Notes: generated by a model not told the origin, from the sequence alone. 64,000 nucleotides of DNA from Acidobacteriota bacterium (GCA_026393755.1 JAPKZO010000028.1:248001-312000); one strand, 5' to 3'. Positions 18,189-27,616 are shown, counted from the first letter of the stretch. Translations and numbers: made by a program.

Positions 18189-19643
18189 TCAGAGTTCTGC
18201 GAGGGCGTCTGAAGGGCGCACCATCCTCCACAACCGTGAGCCGTAGAAGGCCCATGCCCAGACGGAATAGGTCGCACCGCCGAGGACGACCTTGACCCCC
18301 AGGCGGTACCAGATGCCGAGATCTCGCCCGGCCAGGAACATCACTCCAAGCACGACGCCCGCCATGACAATCGAACCCGCCGCGGGCCGCCACAGGGAGG
18401 ACAGGTAATCGAGCGCGCGCGTGTCAGCCGTGCGAAGCGCGGCGACCGTCGAAGGAAGAGAGAGCAGGAGCGGATTTCCGACCAGCCAGACCATGGCCAC
18501 GCCAGTGATTCCCCATCGGGTGCCAAGGTAGAAGAGCGGCGGGAGGGTGACGAGGCCCCACAGGGTGATCCGCATCACCACCTTGGTATTGCCAGCAGCA
18601 ACGAGCACCTGGTGCATTACGCTGTTGAGCATGCGCACCGCCAGCGCGAGCGCGAGGATGCGGAAGGCCGGAACCGCCCCAAGCCACTTGTCGCCGAGGA
18701 GCACTTGCACGAGCTCGTCCGCCACAAGGGCAAGGCCGACCCCCATCGGGAACGCCATCACGGCCAGGCCCTCGGACAACGCCAGAAGATAGCGCCGCAG
18801 TTTATCCTTGCTGTCGCGGACGGCGGCCAGCACGGGATAGGCCACCTGCGATGCAACGGCGCTCACCTTCTCTACCGGTCGCCCGGCCATTTCCCAGCCG
18901 ACCTGGTAGAACCCGAGCGGAGCAGCCCCAAGGCATCGTCCGATAATCGCGAAGTCGGCGTTGCGGTAGGCGTAGGACGCAACCCTCGACGTCACCAGCT
19001 GCAGGCCGAAGACAATTGCCGATCTGACATTTGGCACCAGCAACGGAGCGCCGATAGGGTGTGGTCGCGCCGCCGTCGTGATCACGGTGCCTGCCACCGC
19101 CCCAATCACGCTGCCCCACACGAGAGCCCAGTACCCAAAGCCGGTGAGCGCCAGGATCAAGCTGACCAGCGCGCCGACCAGCACTTCGCCCAGATTGAGG
19201 GCCGCCAGCAGACCGAACCGGAGGTCGCGCGTGAGCAACGAAGTGGGCACGACGCGAAAACCCGCTGCGATGAAACTGAGGCTGAACGCCCAGAGCACCG
19301 GCTGCAGCCTGGGCTCACGATAGAACGCGGCAAGCCACCCGGACACCGCAACCGACGCGAGGCAGCAGGCCAGGCCGACCAGCACCGAGACGCCGCCCAA
19401 CGAAGCAACCTCCTGGCGGGTGAGGTCCCGGCGCTGAACGACGGCCGCGCCGAGGCCGAGCTCGTTGACCAGCCTCAGCAGCCCCATGTATAAGTTCGCC
19501 ATCGCGACCAGACCGTAGTCCGCAGGGGTCAGCAGGCGGACGACCAGGAGCGTGACCCCCCAGGCCACAACCTGCCCGCCCCAACTGCCGGCGCTCGTCC
19601 ATGCCAGTCCTCGGACGAGAACCCTATCCATCGATTTGGCCAC
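18189..19643 (-). CDS. Wzx-type polysaccharide flippase
   Basis: A 484-residue integral membrane protein of the MOP exporter superfamily, with about 12-14 hydrophobic helices. The N-terminus reads GLAWTSAGSWGGQVVAWG and a later loop has LTPADYGLVAMA, both typical of O-antigen or capsule flippases. It would translocate undecaprenyl-diphosphate-linked repeat units across the inner membrane for the polymerase encoded at 26231-27568. Start could also be the ATG at 19631. Confidence 0.85.
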   Translation of the reverse strand: MAKSMDRVLVRGLAWTSAGSWGGQVVAWGVTLLVVRLLTPADYGLVAMANLYMGLLRLVNELGLGAAVVQRRDLTRQEVASLGGVSVLVGLACCLASVAVSGWLAAFYREPRLQPVLWAFSLSFIAAGFRVVPTSLLTRDLRFGLLAALNLGEVLVGALVSLILALTGFGYWALVWGSVIGAVAGTVITTAARPHPIGAPLLVPNVRSAIVFGLQLVTSRVASYAYRNADFAIIGRCLGAAPLGFYQVGWEMAGRPVEKVSAVASQVAYPVLAAVRDSKDKLRRYLLALSEGLAVMAFPMGVGLALVADELVQVLLGDKWLGAVPAFRILALALAVRMLNSVMHQVLVAAGNTKVVMRITLWGLVTLPPLFYLGTRWGITGVAMVWLVGNPLLLSLPSTVAALRTADTRALDYLSSLWRPAAGSIVMAGVVLGVMFLAGRDLGIWYRLGVKVVLGGATYSVWAWAFYGSRLWRMVRPSDALAEL

Positions 19644-19727
19644 GGGCTCCTCGTCTGTGCCGGGCGAACCTCGTCATGGGTGCGTGCGCTCCTCCGCCGG
19701 AGAGTCCCATCAGTCGGGCTACACTCC

Positions 19728-20186
19728 GAGCGTCCGTCCCTGAAAGCGAATCATGCCGTCGTCCAGCATGACCGCGTCCTTCATGATCGTCACCGCCGCC
19801 AGAACCTCATTCTCACGTCCCTCGACGAGATCGTCCACGAACCGCCGCACCTGCTGGTCGACGCCCTAGTGGAACCTGGTCGACCCAGTAGACGGCGGCC
19901 GCCATCGTCGTGCCCCGGCTGCTCTCGATGCCATGGCTGGGTCGCAGCTGATGTCGATTATCAAGCGCCTCGGCCTCATCCTCTTGAGGTCGTCTCGGTC
20001 CACGATGTGGTCGGTCCGGAACACGTCCCACAGCACCGCGTCGACGACCACGTCGCAGTCACCGATCTCCTTCCTGATCCTCTCGGTGGACGGACTCGGC
20101 TGGTGTGTCGCCAGCAGGTTGCCACAGCCGTTCCCACTTGGTGCGACCTCGACCACGACGACGGGCGAAGCACCCATCGGCTGCAC
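19728..20186 (-). pseudogene. Decayed N5-(carboxyethyl)ornithine synthase / alanine dehydrogenase-like remnant
   Basis: Pieces in different frames match the C-terminal half of the family. First DCDVVVDAVLWDVFRTDHIV and DDLKRMRPRRLIIDISCDPAM in one frame. Then ESSRGTTM...VYWVDQV in a second frame. After an apparent deletion of the usual DHTPSLFH region, a third frame gives QQVRRFVDDLVEGRENEVLA and MLDDGMIRFQGRTLGV before a stop at 19728. At least two frameshifts and an internal deletion make it non-functional, and the N-terminal catalytic half is missing. It overlaps the extended 3-prime end of the asparagine-synthase-like frame. Assignment is from remembered family motifs. Confidence 0.6.
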
Positions 20187-21991
20187 GTTGTTGTCACATG
20201 TTCTGCACGAGGGTCCAGCACGTCGCTCTGGTGCGGTCCTGCGCCACGACCTCCATCAGGGGTCCGAGCGCCCACATCGTTTGTGCGGCGAATCCGTCGC
20301 TGAACGCCGCGGCACGCCGTCTCATCGTAACCCCTCCCAGTCAGTAGGCCGCCGAGCGTGCCGCTCACATTGGCAGATGCGGTCTCCCGCTCGAGTTGCC
20401 GGTAGCACCCCAGGTAGCGCTCGTCCACGAACCGCGCAGGGTACCGTGGGACGTCGGGAGGCATCGACCGACTGCCTTCGTATACGCTGAGCTCGGGGTC
20501 GGCCTTCTCGAGGCAGGCCCGCTGCATGAACACCGCATATTTCTGCGCGGGATTGAACGCCAGAAGTCCCCGGACGTGATCCAGATCGAGATACGGGCAG
20601 ACCGCGACGTGACCCGGCGGCAGCATCTGCGCGGTCCAAGGTGCAGTCTTCCGCCGAGACTGAAGAAGCAGAAACGCGAGCTCCGATGCGTTCCGGCCGT
20701 CCGGCAGCTTCGTGAGGTATCGCAGCAGGTCCACACGCACATCCGCAGCCGACGGCCAGGCGTCCGAAAGGACCCGGTCGTGACTGTCCCCAACAAGGTC
20801 GTCCGCAATCAGGTCGCGATCTCGCTCGGGATGATCGTGTAAGCCCTGAATCACGAACCCTGAGTTGCCGAGCACGTCGCCCGCCAGGCCGTCCATCACG
20901 AAACAAGGCTCGGTCGGCAGTTGCATGAGGAACGGTACCATACAGGTGTTCTCACCCGTTTCGGCGTCGACGATGAGGCGGCGTATGCGGTCGTACCCGA
21001 CGTAGTCGTGGACGTCTTCTGGCGTGCCGATCCGCGAGTTCTCTTCGGTCACGCGGTGTCGAAAGCCGAAATCCCGCCCCATTCGCGCGGCCACGCTGGC
21101 ATCAACGTCGAACGACCGCTTGTGGAAGACGCGGTTCGTCATTGCCTCGAACCGCACACCGCTCTTCAGGAGGCCGCCGAGGATTCGGCGGCTATCCCAG
21201 CCGCTGGAAAGAGCCAGCAGCGGCAGCGCGCCATCGAGCCGAAGGCAGCGTGAGAGCCCTGTGCCGAAGGCCTCTATCGCTTCGGAGACAGCCGTATCGT
21301 TCACTGGGCGCTCTCCCGCCGGCAGGCCCGCATAGTCAAACCAGGAGGCCGCGTGCCCGCCCGCTTCGTTGAAGCTGGCCACGTGTGCTGCCGGCACACA
21401 CCGCACGCCCTCGATCAGACTGCGGTCGGCGGCGAGAAGTCCCGATTGGATCAGACAGCGCCACGCCACGTAGTCCGGACGATCATCGGGCGTCGTGAGA
21501 TACCTCGGGCTCGTCGCGAAGAGCACGGTCCGGCCGATCGTCCGGTAGTACAGGGGCCCGATGCCGAACGCATCCGCCACGAGCTCCAGCCTCGCCCCCC
21601 CATCCGCAATGACGACTGCCGAGAAGACACCGTTGTGTTCACGGCCAAGCGGCTTCGTCCAGTACGCGAGGACCGCGTCGCTCGGCGAGTACGAGTGCGC
21701 TGGCGGTTCGAGCACGTAGCCCCGGAACGCGACAGCGATGGTCTCGCCACCCGGCGGCGCCCCCACGTGGACGAGCGAGGAGTTCCCCGGATGGAGAGGC
21801 GATCGGCGCGCGGCCACAAACCAGTTCCGTCTGGCAGCCGTTTCGACTTCGGACAATCGTCGCAACGCCGCGCAGTCCACACTGAGCGTCGCCGACGGAT
21901 GCCACGCGCCGAAGAAGTAGTTGTCGCTGAGCTGCGGCGGATGAGGGGGCAGATCGAAGCGCAGTTCGATAGTCGACTCCACGTCAGTCAT
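19976..21991 (-). CDS. Asparagine synthase-related protein, degenerate amidotransferase half
   Basis: The ATG at 21991 follows a GGGAG site. Residues 1-230 resemble an AsnB N-terminal domain (AFGIGPLYYRTIG) but do not begin with Met-Cys, so no glutaminase nucleophile exists. The synthetase domain has the pyrophosphatase loop SSGWDSR (262-268) and an extended C-terminal lobe. Around residue 560 (near 20330) the translation turns into Arg/Ser/Thr-rich sequence that reads through the neighbouring pseudogene in the wrong frame. The true end is therefore uncertain and the 3-prime end is probably damaged by a frameshift. A small frame with a good ribosome-binding site (GGGAGGGG) and ATG near 20318 lies in this zone. 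Confidence 0.65.
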   Translation of the reverse strand: MTDVESTIELRFDLPPHPPQLSDNYFFGAWHPSATLSVDCAALRRLSEVETAARRNWFVAARRSPLHPGNSSLVHVGAPPGGETIAVAFRGYVLEPPAHSYSPSDAVLAYWTKPLGREHNGVFSAVVIADGGARLELVADAFGIGPLYYRTIGRTVLFATSPRYLTTPDDRPDYVAWRCLIQSGLLAADRSLIEGVRCVPAAHVASFNEAGGHAASWFDYAGLPAGERPVNDTAVSEAIEAFGTGLSRCLRLDGALPLLALSSGWDSRRILGGLLKSGVRFEAMTNRVFHKRSFDVDASVAARMGRDFGFRHRVTEENSRIGTPEDVHDYVGYDRIRRLIVDAETGENTCMVPFLMQLPTEPCFVMDGLAGDVLGNSGFVIQGLHDHPERDRDLIADDLVGDSHDRVLSDAWPSAADVRVDLLRYLTKLPDGRNASELAFLLLQSRRKTAPWTAQMLPPGHVAVCPYLDLDHVRGLLAFNPAQKYAVFMQRACLEKADPELSVYEGSRSMPPDVPRYPARFVDERYLGCYRQLERETASANVSGTLGGLLTGRGYDETACRGVQRRIRRTNDVGARTPDGGRGAGPHQSDVLDPRAEHVTTTCSRWVLRPSSWSRSHQVGTAVATCWRHTSRVRPPRGSGRRSVTATWSSTRCCGTCSGPTTSWTETTSRG

Positions 21992-22005
21992 TGCCGCTCC
22001 CCGCT

Positions 22006-23205
22006 TCAACCCATGACCGCGTTTGCCGAGGAAGAGCGCTGGCCGAAGCCGCGCTCAGCCAGCAACGCGTCCACGAAGAATTTCGTCGCCCAGTTCAGCA
22101 CCATATACTGCCCGTATTCGCCCCAGACAGGCCAGGACCCTGCAACGCCGCCTCGAATGGCAGGATCTCGCGAGCTGACATCGTGGTGCGCCAGCAGGTA
22201 GCGATTGACGCACGCGCACGCCTCACGGTAATGCTCCTTCCCCGTTATGCCGTACAGCTGCGCCCAGACGACCGACATCTGCGCGCTGCCGGTCAGGCAA
22301 CACCAGTCGACCGCGCCCTGGAAATCGGCGGTGATCCGGCCGGGGATGAAGCCGCCACCGTCCATCAGCCGGATCAACGCGTCTGCGCTGGCCGCCGCCG
22401 CCGACAAGAACTCGCTCCTGCCGGTCAGCAGCCCAATCCCGACGAGACCCTGCAGCGTATACGCGAGCGTGTGCAGCAGTGGACGATCCGGATCCGTGAG
22501 GCAGCAGCAGCTGAACCATCCGTTGTCGGTCTGGTGTCGCAGCGCCTGCTCGGCGTTCCGGAGCGCCCCCTGCACCCAGGCGGGATTCTCGAATACAATC
22601 CCCGCGCGGCAGAGTCCCCAGGCGGCCTTCACGTTGTAGACGGTGGACCGGGGATTGGCCAGCGGCGAGTTGCCCCTGATCCACTCGCCGCCCGGCTCTT
22701 GCATCTCCAGCAACCAGTCGGCAGCCCGCCGTGCCGCGGCCTGGAACCGGTCCTCGCGCGTCCTCTCGAAGACGGCCACCCACCCAAGCAGCACCTGCCC
22801 CGTGTTGAAGACGGCCGGCCTGGGCTTCTCGGTGACCCGTCCGGCCATGACCGCGCCGCAGGTCATCTGCACGTCGATCTCCCAGTCGGCAGCTTCGATG
22901 GCCCGCTCCTCGAGGTCCGCGTTCGAGCGCGCGTCGGCCGCCCTGAGCAAAGTCGGGATGATGTAACCGGTGGTTTCGGGATAACTGGGCAGGAAGCCGC
23001 CGCCTAGCCGTGTACCGTACGAGAAGCCGCGATCGTTGCCCGCATCCTGAGCCCGACGCAGCCAGTCGATCGCCTCCCGCAGGTGGAGCTCCGGATCGAG
23101 GTTGCCGGCCGCATCCGAGTACAGCCTCCCGAGCGTCTGCTTCTCCCAAGCAACGGTCGCCGCGTTCCGGACGCGCCTGGCCGCTCCTTTGACGGTCCGG
23201 ATCAT
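22006..23205 (-). CDS. Alpha/alpha-toroid protein (terpene-cyclase/prenyltransferase-repeat-like)
   Basis: A 399-residue soluble protein rich in Trp, Ala and paired helices. Recurrent motifs include AIDWLRRAQ, GFSYG, YPETTGYIIPTLL, VFNTGQVLLGW and DNGWFSCCC. These resemble the (alpha/alpha)6 barrel of polysaccharide-modifying or prenyltransferase-repeat proteins. No catalytic residue can be assigned. ATG at 23205 overlaps the stop of the AAC(3)-like gene by 4 bp (ATGA), so they are co-translated; its stop is 15 bp before the asparagine-synthase-like gene. Possibly acts on the polymer or a lipid intermediate. Confidence 0.6.
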   Translation of the reverse strand: MIRTVKGAARRVRNAATVAWEKQTLGRLYSDAAGNLDPELHLREAIDWLRRAQDAGNDRGFSYGTRLGGGFLPSYPETTGYIIPTLLRAADARSNADLEERAIEAADWEIDVQMTCGAVMAGRVTEKPRPAVFNTGQVLLGWVAVFERTREDRFQAAARRAADWLLEMQEPGGEWIRGNSPLANPRSTVYNVKAAWGLCRAGIVFENPAWVQGALRNAEQALRHQTDNGWFSCCCLTDPDRPLLHTLAYTLQGLVGIGLLTGRSEFLSAAAASADALIRLMDGGGFIPGRITADFQGAVDWCCLTGSAQMSVVWAQLYGITGKEHYREACACVNRYLLAHHDVSSRDPAIRGGVAGSWPVWGEYGQYMVLNWATKFFVDALLAERGFGQRSSSANAVMG

Positions 23206-24224
23206 GCCAGCAGCCCCTTTCGCTCGGCCTCCGTCAGGGCCTCGAGCGAGTATGCTTCCTGCCACTCGGCGAACGAGCGACGGAGATCGTCGCACATGCG
23301 CGCCTGCCACCGCTGCAGGTCAACCGCCATCACCTCCCCGGGACCGCACGGCGCGATCCTCAACGTGCCGTCGCGCTGGAGTGCTTCCTGTCTGGCCGCC
23401 AACATTTCGGCCGCCTTCGTTCCGGCCAGCCGGGCGAGGATCTTCTCGCGTCGCGCAGCTGGAAATTGAAGCACGTAGTCGGGAAGCCAGAGATACCTGG
23501 GTTCGCCGGCGGCGCCGGGAACAGCCGGGTAGAGCGGCAGCCTCGGACGATGGATGCGCACCTGATACGTGCGGACTGCGCCTGACGCGTCGTACCCGCG
23601 CGCGGGTACGGTACCCGGCAGGAACAGGTTCGGCCACTCAACGAGTTCCTGGAGCCGGTGGACGTGGCTCGTGCTGTTCGTGTGAAGCACCAGGAGCACC
23701 GCGTTCGGCAGTCTCGAGTAGCGACCGTAGGTGGAATCGTCGCCGAATGGCGTCGGCGAGTTCTCGCTACCATCGATGAGCGCGACCGCCTGAGGGCCGA
23801 ACGCCAGACACGGATGCGTCGGATGGTAGCCCCGGAGCACTCCGGGGACCCGGCGAAACGCCTCGCTCAATGCACCGCTCTGCGACGGCGTCGTGTCGCG
23901 CTCGAACACCGGATCTTGCTCGAGGTACTGGAGGGTCGAATCGCTGAACGGGAAAGACGGCATCATCGCCGTGCAGTCTGGCACCGCCTTCTGCAGGGCG
24001 GAAAACACCGAGGTGAGGCCGTCGGGGAGAAAGCCGAACCCGCTCATGGCCGCATGCACGCACACCACCGAGCCGGCAGGGATCTGCAGCGCGCCGAAGC
24101 AGCAAATGAAATCACGCTCCCCGGTCCGATCGAGGACACGTGCGGCCTGGCGTGCGCCCCATCGCCGCACGCCTTTCGGAAATGCCCGCTGTTTCAGTTC
24201 TCGCATCCAGCCGAACGGCTCCAC
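23202..24224 (-). CDS. AAC(3)-family N-acetyltransferase-like protein
   Basis: Members transfer acetyl from acetyl-CoA to amino sugars. Family blocks are visible in order: VCVHAAMSGFG (usual VHSSLSxFG, here Ala for the first Ser), TAMMPSFPFSDS, PVFERDTTPSQSGALSEAFR, then VLRGYHPTHPCLAFGPQA, and a His-rich C-terminal LHTNSTSHVHRLQEL. The GTG at 24224 has a GGAGG ribosome-binding site; the in-frame ATG at 24206 is the alternative. In this setting it more likely acetylates an amino sugar of the exopolymer than an antibiotic (inference). Part of an operon with the amidotransferase upstream and toroid protein downstream. Confidence 0.75.
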   Translation of the reverse strand: MEPFGWMRELKQRAFPKGVRRWGARQAARVLDRTGERDFICCFGALQIPAGSVVCVHAAMSGFGFLPDGLTSVFSALQKAVPDCTAMMPSFPFSDSTLQYLEQDPVFERDTTPSQSGALSEAFRRVPGVLRGYHPTHPCLAFGPQAVALIDGSENSPTPFGDDSTYGRYSRLPNAVLLVLHTNSTSHVHRLQELVEWPNLFLPGTVPARGYDASGAVRTYQVRIHRPRLPLYPAVPGAAGEPRYLWLPDYVLQFPAARREKILARLAGTKAAEMLAARQEALQRDGTLRIAPCGPGEVMAVDLQRWQARMCDDLRRSFAEWQEAYSLEALTEAERKGLLA

Positions 24225-24238
24225 ATCGCCTCCGCCTG

Positions 24239-26182
24239 CTACGCGGGTCCTTGTGCCGTCACGGTCGCCCCGACCGAGCCCTGCCCCTGCCGGACGGTCC
24301 CGGGCCGCTTCCGTGCCCACCGCTCGAACACCCAGCACGCCCACAGCGGGTACCAGTGGTTTGCCTCGCCGCGCACGTGCTGGTCGTACAGCCGCCGCAG
24401 GTGCTGCATGTCCATGTGCGATGAGATGCACGCGTCGGCTGCAAACAGCTCATCTGCCAGCACTCCGCGGTATGGTCCGGCCAGCCAGGTCGCGACCGGA
24501 GCCGTGAAGCCAAGCTTGGGGAGTCGCGACAGGCGCTCTGGCAAACGGCGCCTGGCGAGCGCCCGCAGCAGGTGCTTCCCGCGCAGGTCTTTCATCTTGG
24601 TCTCGGTGGGCAGCCGGAAGGCGAACTCGACGACGCGCCGATCGAGCAGCGGGCAGCGGACCTCGAGGGCGTGCTGCATGGCCATCCGGTCCACCTTCAC
24701 GAGCGGGTCGTTCGGCATATACACCTTGAGATCCGCGTACTGCGCCCGCTGCACCGCGCTCGGTGACGAGCAGCGCCGGTACGGCGCGGTGACGGCCTCG
24801 TAGATCGGGCTCTCGCGCGGATCTCCGGAAGGCGTGCGTCCAAGCAGACGCCGCGTGGCGGCCGGCTTCAGGAAGCAGAGGTCGTTGTAGTACGCGTCGC
24901 AGGCCTGGCGTCCAAGGTTGTCGAGGATCGTGCCCAGTCGGAGCGGCTTCGGGAGCCCGGGATGCCGGGGCCAGACGGTGGCGAGGCCCCGGGCGGCCGC
25001 TCGGCCGAACGCACCTGGCATGAAACGCCGCGCCCTGCCCTCGAGCGCATGCGGCACGTACCTGAAGTCGTACCCGGCGAACAACTCGTCGCCGCCGTCG
25101 CCGCTGAGCGCGACGGTCACGTGCTCGCGGGCAGCTTTCGACACGTACCACGTCGGGATGGCCGACGAGTCGGCAAACGGCTCGTCGAAGGCGGTCACGA
25201 TCGGGCTGAGGACCTCCTCGAGACGCGCCTCCAATGTGTGGGGATGGTGGCGCGTATGAAAAAACTCCGCGGTGAGCGCGGCCGCCTCGAGTTCGTTCTG
25301 CGTGTCGTTGCTGAAGCCGACCGACGCGGTGACGACGTCGCTTCCTGCTCCCGCCATGTACGACACGACCAGGCCGGAGTCGATGCCACCCGAGAGGAAG
25401 GCACCGAGGGGCACCTCGCTCTCGAGGCGCTCGGTCACCGCCGCCGCCAGCAGGTGGTCGAGTTCCTCGAGCACTTCGTCTTCGGGCCGCCGGTCGGTGT
25501 CGAACTCAGGAACGTCCCAGTACTGGCGCGTCTCGACCTTGCCGTTCGACGCGAGCAGCCAGTGGCCGGGCTCGAGCTTTCTGACGTTTCGGTAGACGGT
25601 GTCGGGCGCCAGGAAGTACCCGAGTGACAGATAGCCTTCGAGGCTGCTCAGATCCACCGACCCGTCCCAGGCGGGGCTCGCGTAGAAGCACTTCATCTCG
25701 CTGGCGAAATGAAAAACACCCCCTAGGACCGCGTAGAACAGCGGCTTCTTGCCGAGACGATCCCGCGCGACGAACAGTTCGCGCCTGGCCGAATCGTAGA
25801 CAGCAAACGCGAACATTCCTTCGAGGTGGCTGACGCACGCCGTGCCGTACTCCTCGTAGGCGTGGAGAATCGCCTCGGTGTCCGATGACGTCTGGAAGAC
25901 GTGCCCGCGCGCGACCAGGTCGCGGCGCAGGTCGCGGTGGTTGTAGATCTCGCCGTTGAAGACAATCCACCGGCTCCGGTCCTCGTTGGGGATGGGCTGG
26001 TCGCCGGTCGCGAGGTCGATAATCGACAGCCGACGGTGGCCGAGAGCCACCACCTCGTCGAGGAAGGAGCCGCCGGCATCCGGTCCCCGGTGACGAATCG
26101 CGTCGGTCATTGCCGGCAACGCAGTCCCGTACCGCGGGTCCAGCGGCCCGTCCAGCGCCATCACGCCGCAGATGCCGCACAC
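24239..26182 (-). CDS. XrtA-associated amidotransferase (AsnB family), catalytically complete
   Basis: A 647-residue glutamine-hydrolysing asparagine-synthase homologue. It begins MCGICGVMAL with the catalytic Cys2. RLSIID, NGEIYNH and RDRLGKKPLFY mark the glutaminase domain, and SGGIDSG (264-270) plus LSGDGGDELFAGY the synthetase half. Such an amidotransferase is a standard partner in exosortase A loci, where it is thought to amidate a sugar acid or similar carboxylate in the polymer. It is the only one of three homologues in this window with an intact glutaminase. Confidence 0.9.
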   Translation of the reverse strand: MCGICGVMALDGPLDPRYGTALPAMTDAIRHRGPDAGGSFLDEVVALGHRRLSIIDLATGDQPIPNEDRSRWIVFNGEIYNHRDLRRDLVARGHVFQTSSDTEAILHAYEEYGTACVSHLEGMFAFAVYDSARRELFVARDRLGKKPLFYAVLGGVFHFASEMKCFYASPAWDGSVDLSSLEGYLSLGYFLAPDTVYRNVRKLEPGHWLLASNGKVETRQYWDVPEFDTDRRPEDEVLEELDHLLAAAVTERLESEVPLGAFLSGGIDSGLVVSYMAGAGSDVVTASVGFSNDTQNELEAAALTAEFFHTRHHPHTLEARLEEVLSPIVTAFDEPFADSSAIPTWYVSKAAREHVTVALSGDGGDELFAGYDFRYVPHALEGRARRFMPGAFGRAAARGLATVWPRHPGLPKPLRLGTILDNLGRQACDAYYNDLCFLKPAATRRLLGRTPSGDPRESPIYEAVTAPYRRCSSPSAVQRAQYADLKVYMPNDPLVKVDRMAMQHALEVRCPLLDRRVVEFAFRLPTETKMKDLRGKHLLRALARRRLPERLSRLPKLGFTAPVATWLAGPYRGVLADELFAADACISSHMDMQHLRRLYDQHVRGEANHWYPLWACWVFERWARKRPGTVRQGQGSVGATVTAQGPA

Positions 26183-26230
26183 GTCAGCGTTTCCTCCACG
26201 GCGCGGTGGCAGATACGAATCACCGGCATA

Positions 26231-27568
26231 CTACACGCCCGCGGCGCCCGCTGGCGCCGGCGGCCCAACGGGCTGCGTCTCTGTTGCTTCCCCTGCGAGC
26301 ACGCGCACGGAAAGGCGGTCAAGAGCGGCGAGCAGGGCAAAGGTCAACCAGGTCAGGTCGTTCAACGCGAGGGCAACGAAGGCTCCGCCTACGACGAAAC
26401 CAGCCATCGAAGCGACCAGTGCGTTCGACATGGTGAACAGGAAGTGCCGATCGGCGTCCGTCAACCCCGGGGTCGAAGCACGCCGCCTGATCCTCCATGC
26501 AATTCGAACAGCCAGGGCAAAAACGCCAGCCCACAGGATCGCGCCGGGAAATCCCATCTCCGCGAGCACCTGGAAGTGGCTGCTGTGTACAGAGCGGCCG
26601 GTACCGTATCGACCCCCGGAGAAGTCATGCGCGTCGTAGGCGTACTGGAAGTTCCACACGCCGACACCAACGGGGTGCTGCTTTGCCATCTCCACCGCGA
26701 CCTGCCAGAAATGCAGGCGGCCGAGGGCGGACTCGTCGCCAACCTCCTGGTACGCCCCGATTGTCTGCATGCGTTCAACGTAGCCCGCCTGGATCGGGAC
26801 GAAGGGCAGCACGGCGGCGAGCCCCAGGACGAGTCCACCCATCGCAAGCAGCCGCCGCTTCTGCAGGAGCACAAGCGTCAAGCTGGCCGCGGCGAGGCCC
26901 AGGAAGCCGCCTCTCGAGAACAAGCTGACGACGGTGAAGGCGCTCAAGGGCACCGAGGCGAAGAACGCTATCCGGACCCAACGCTCGAAAGACCCACTCT
27001 TGGACAGGTTCTGGGCGGCACCCAGGAGAAGGGGCATGATCATCACCGTCCCGAGCGCGTAGCCGTTGTTGTCGGCAAATGCCCCGCTCAATCCCTCGTA
27101 GAACTGCACGCCTCCGCCGATGAGCGACGCCAGGCCAGCCTTGGCGGGATGATATCCAAACGAGCCGGCGATAACGGCCACGGCAAGGACGAACCTTCGC
27201 TTCGTGTTGACCATCGTCACGAGCAGCAGGCACACCAGGATGAGCCGCGCCAGGAAATCGAGCCACTGCCATCCGATGTCCGGGCGGACTGCGCCGAACT
27301 GGGCGAGCAGTCCCATAGCGAGGAAAAGAACGGATCCGATGCTCAGCGGATGCGTGAGGTTCGGCAGGATCCCCGAAAACAGCGCCGGAACGACCAGGAG
27401 CACGCCCAGTACGAGAGAGAACCTGAATTGCGAAACGTCAATCCACACCCATTCCTGCGGTCTGAAGAGCGCAAACCACAGGTAGACGAGGAGCGCAGCA
27501 AAGCGGTTGAACGCCGCCGCCACGGTCCCGACGGTCATCATCACGATGAAGGCGATCGTTCGTAACAC
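26231..27568 (-). CDS. Exosortase-A-associated O-glycosylation ligase / Wzy-like polymerase
   Basis: A 445-residue polytopic membrane protein with about 11-12 hydrophobic helices. The N-terminal LWFALFRPQEWVWIDVSQFR and the central FYEGLSGAFADNNGYALGTV with a following GGFLGLA region are typical of the exosortase-A ligase subgroup of the WaaL/Wzy family. A large periplasmic loop has HSSHFQVLAEMGFPGA, where the His is often functional. It should polymerise or ligate flipped units on the periplasmic face. Divergent from the glycosyltransferase starting at 27617, so the 48-bp gap must hold promoters for both. Confidence 0.85.
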   Translation of the reverse strand: MLRTIAFIVMMTVGTVAAAFNRFAALLVYLWFALFRPQEWVWIDVSQFRFSLVLGVLLVVPALFSGILPNLTHPLSIGSVLFLAMGLLAQFGAVRPDIGWQWLDFLARLILVCLLLVTMVNTKRRFVLAVAVIAGSFGYHPAKAGLASLIGGGVQFYEGLSGAFADNNGYALGTVMIMPLLLGAAQNLSKSGSFERWVRIAFFASVPLSAFTVVSLFSRGGFLGLAAASLTLVLLQKRRLLAMGGLVLGLAAVLPFVPIQAGYVERMQTIGAYQEVGDESALGRLHFWQVAVEMAKQHPVGVGVWNFQYAYDAHDFSGGRYGTGRSVHSSHFQVLAEMGFPGAILWAGVFALAVRIAWRIRRRASTPGLTDADRHFLFTMSNALVASMAGFVVGGAFVALALNDLTWLTFALLAALDRLSVRVLAGEATETQPVGPPAPAGAAGV

Positions 27569-27616
27569 GGCTCATGTAGGATAACATTAGATGCTACGAG
27601 AGCGAGCCCGCCACCG

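Noticed and set aside
23202-24224. Aminoglycoside resistance gene
   Set aside because: Although AAC(3)-like, its operon position in the polymer locus and altered first motif make sugar acetylation more likely.
25901-27565. Plus-strand frame opposite the polymerase gene
   Set aside because: Shadow frame; the minus strand has a well-formed polytopic membrane protein of a known family.
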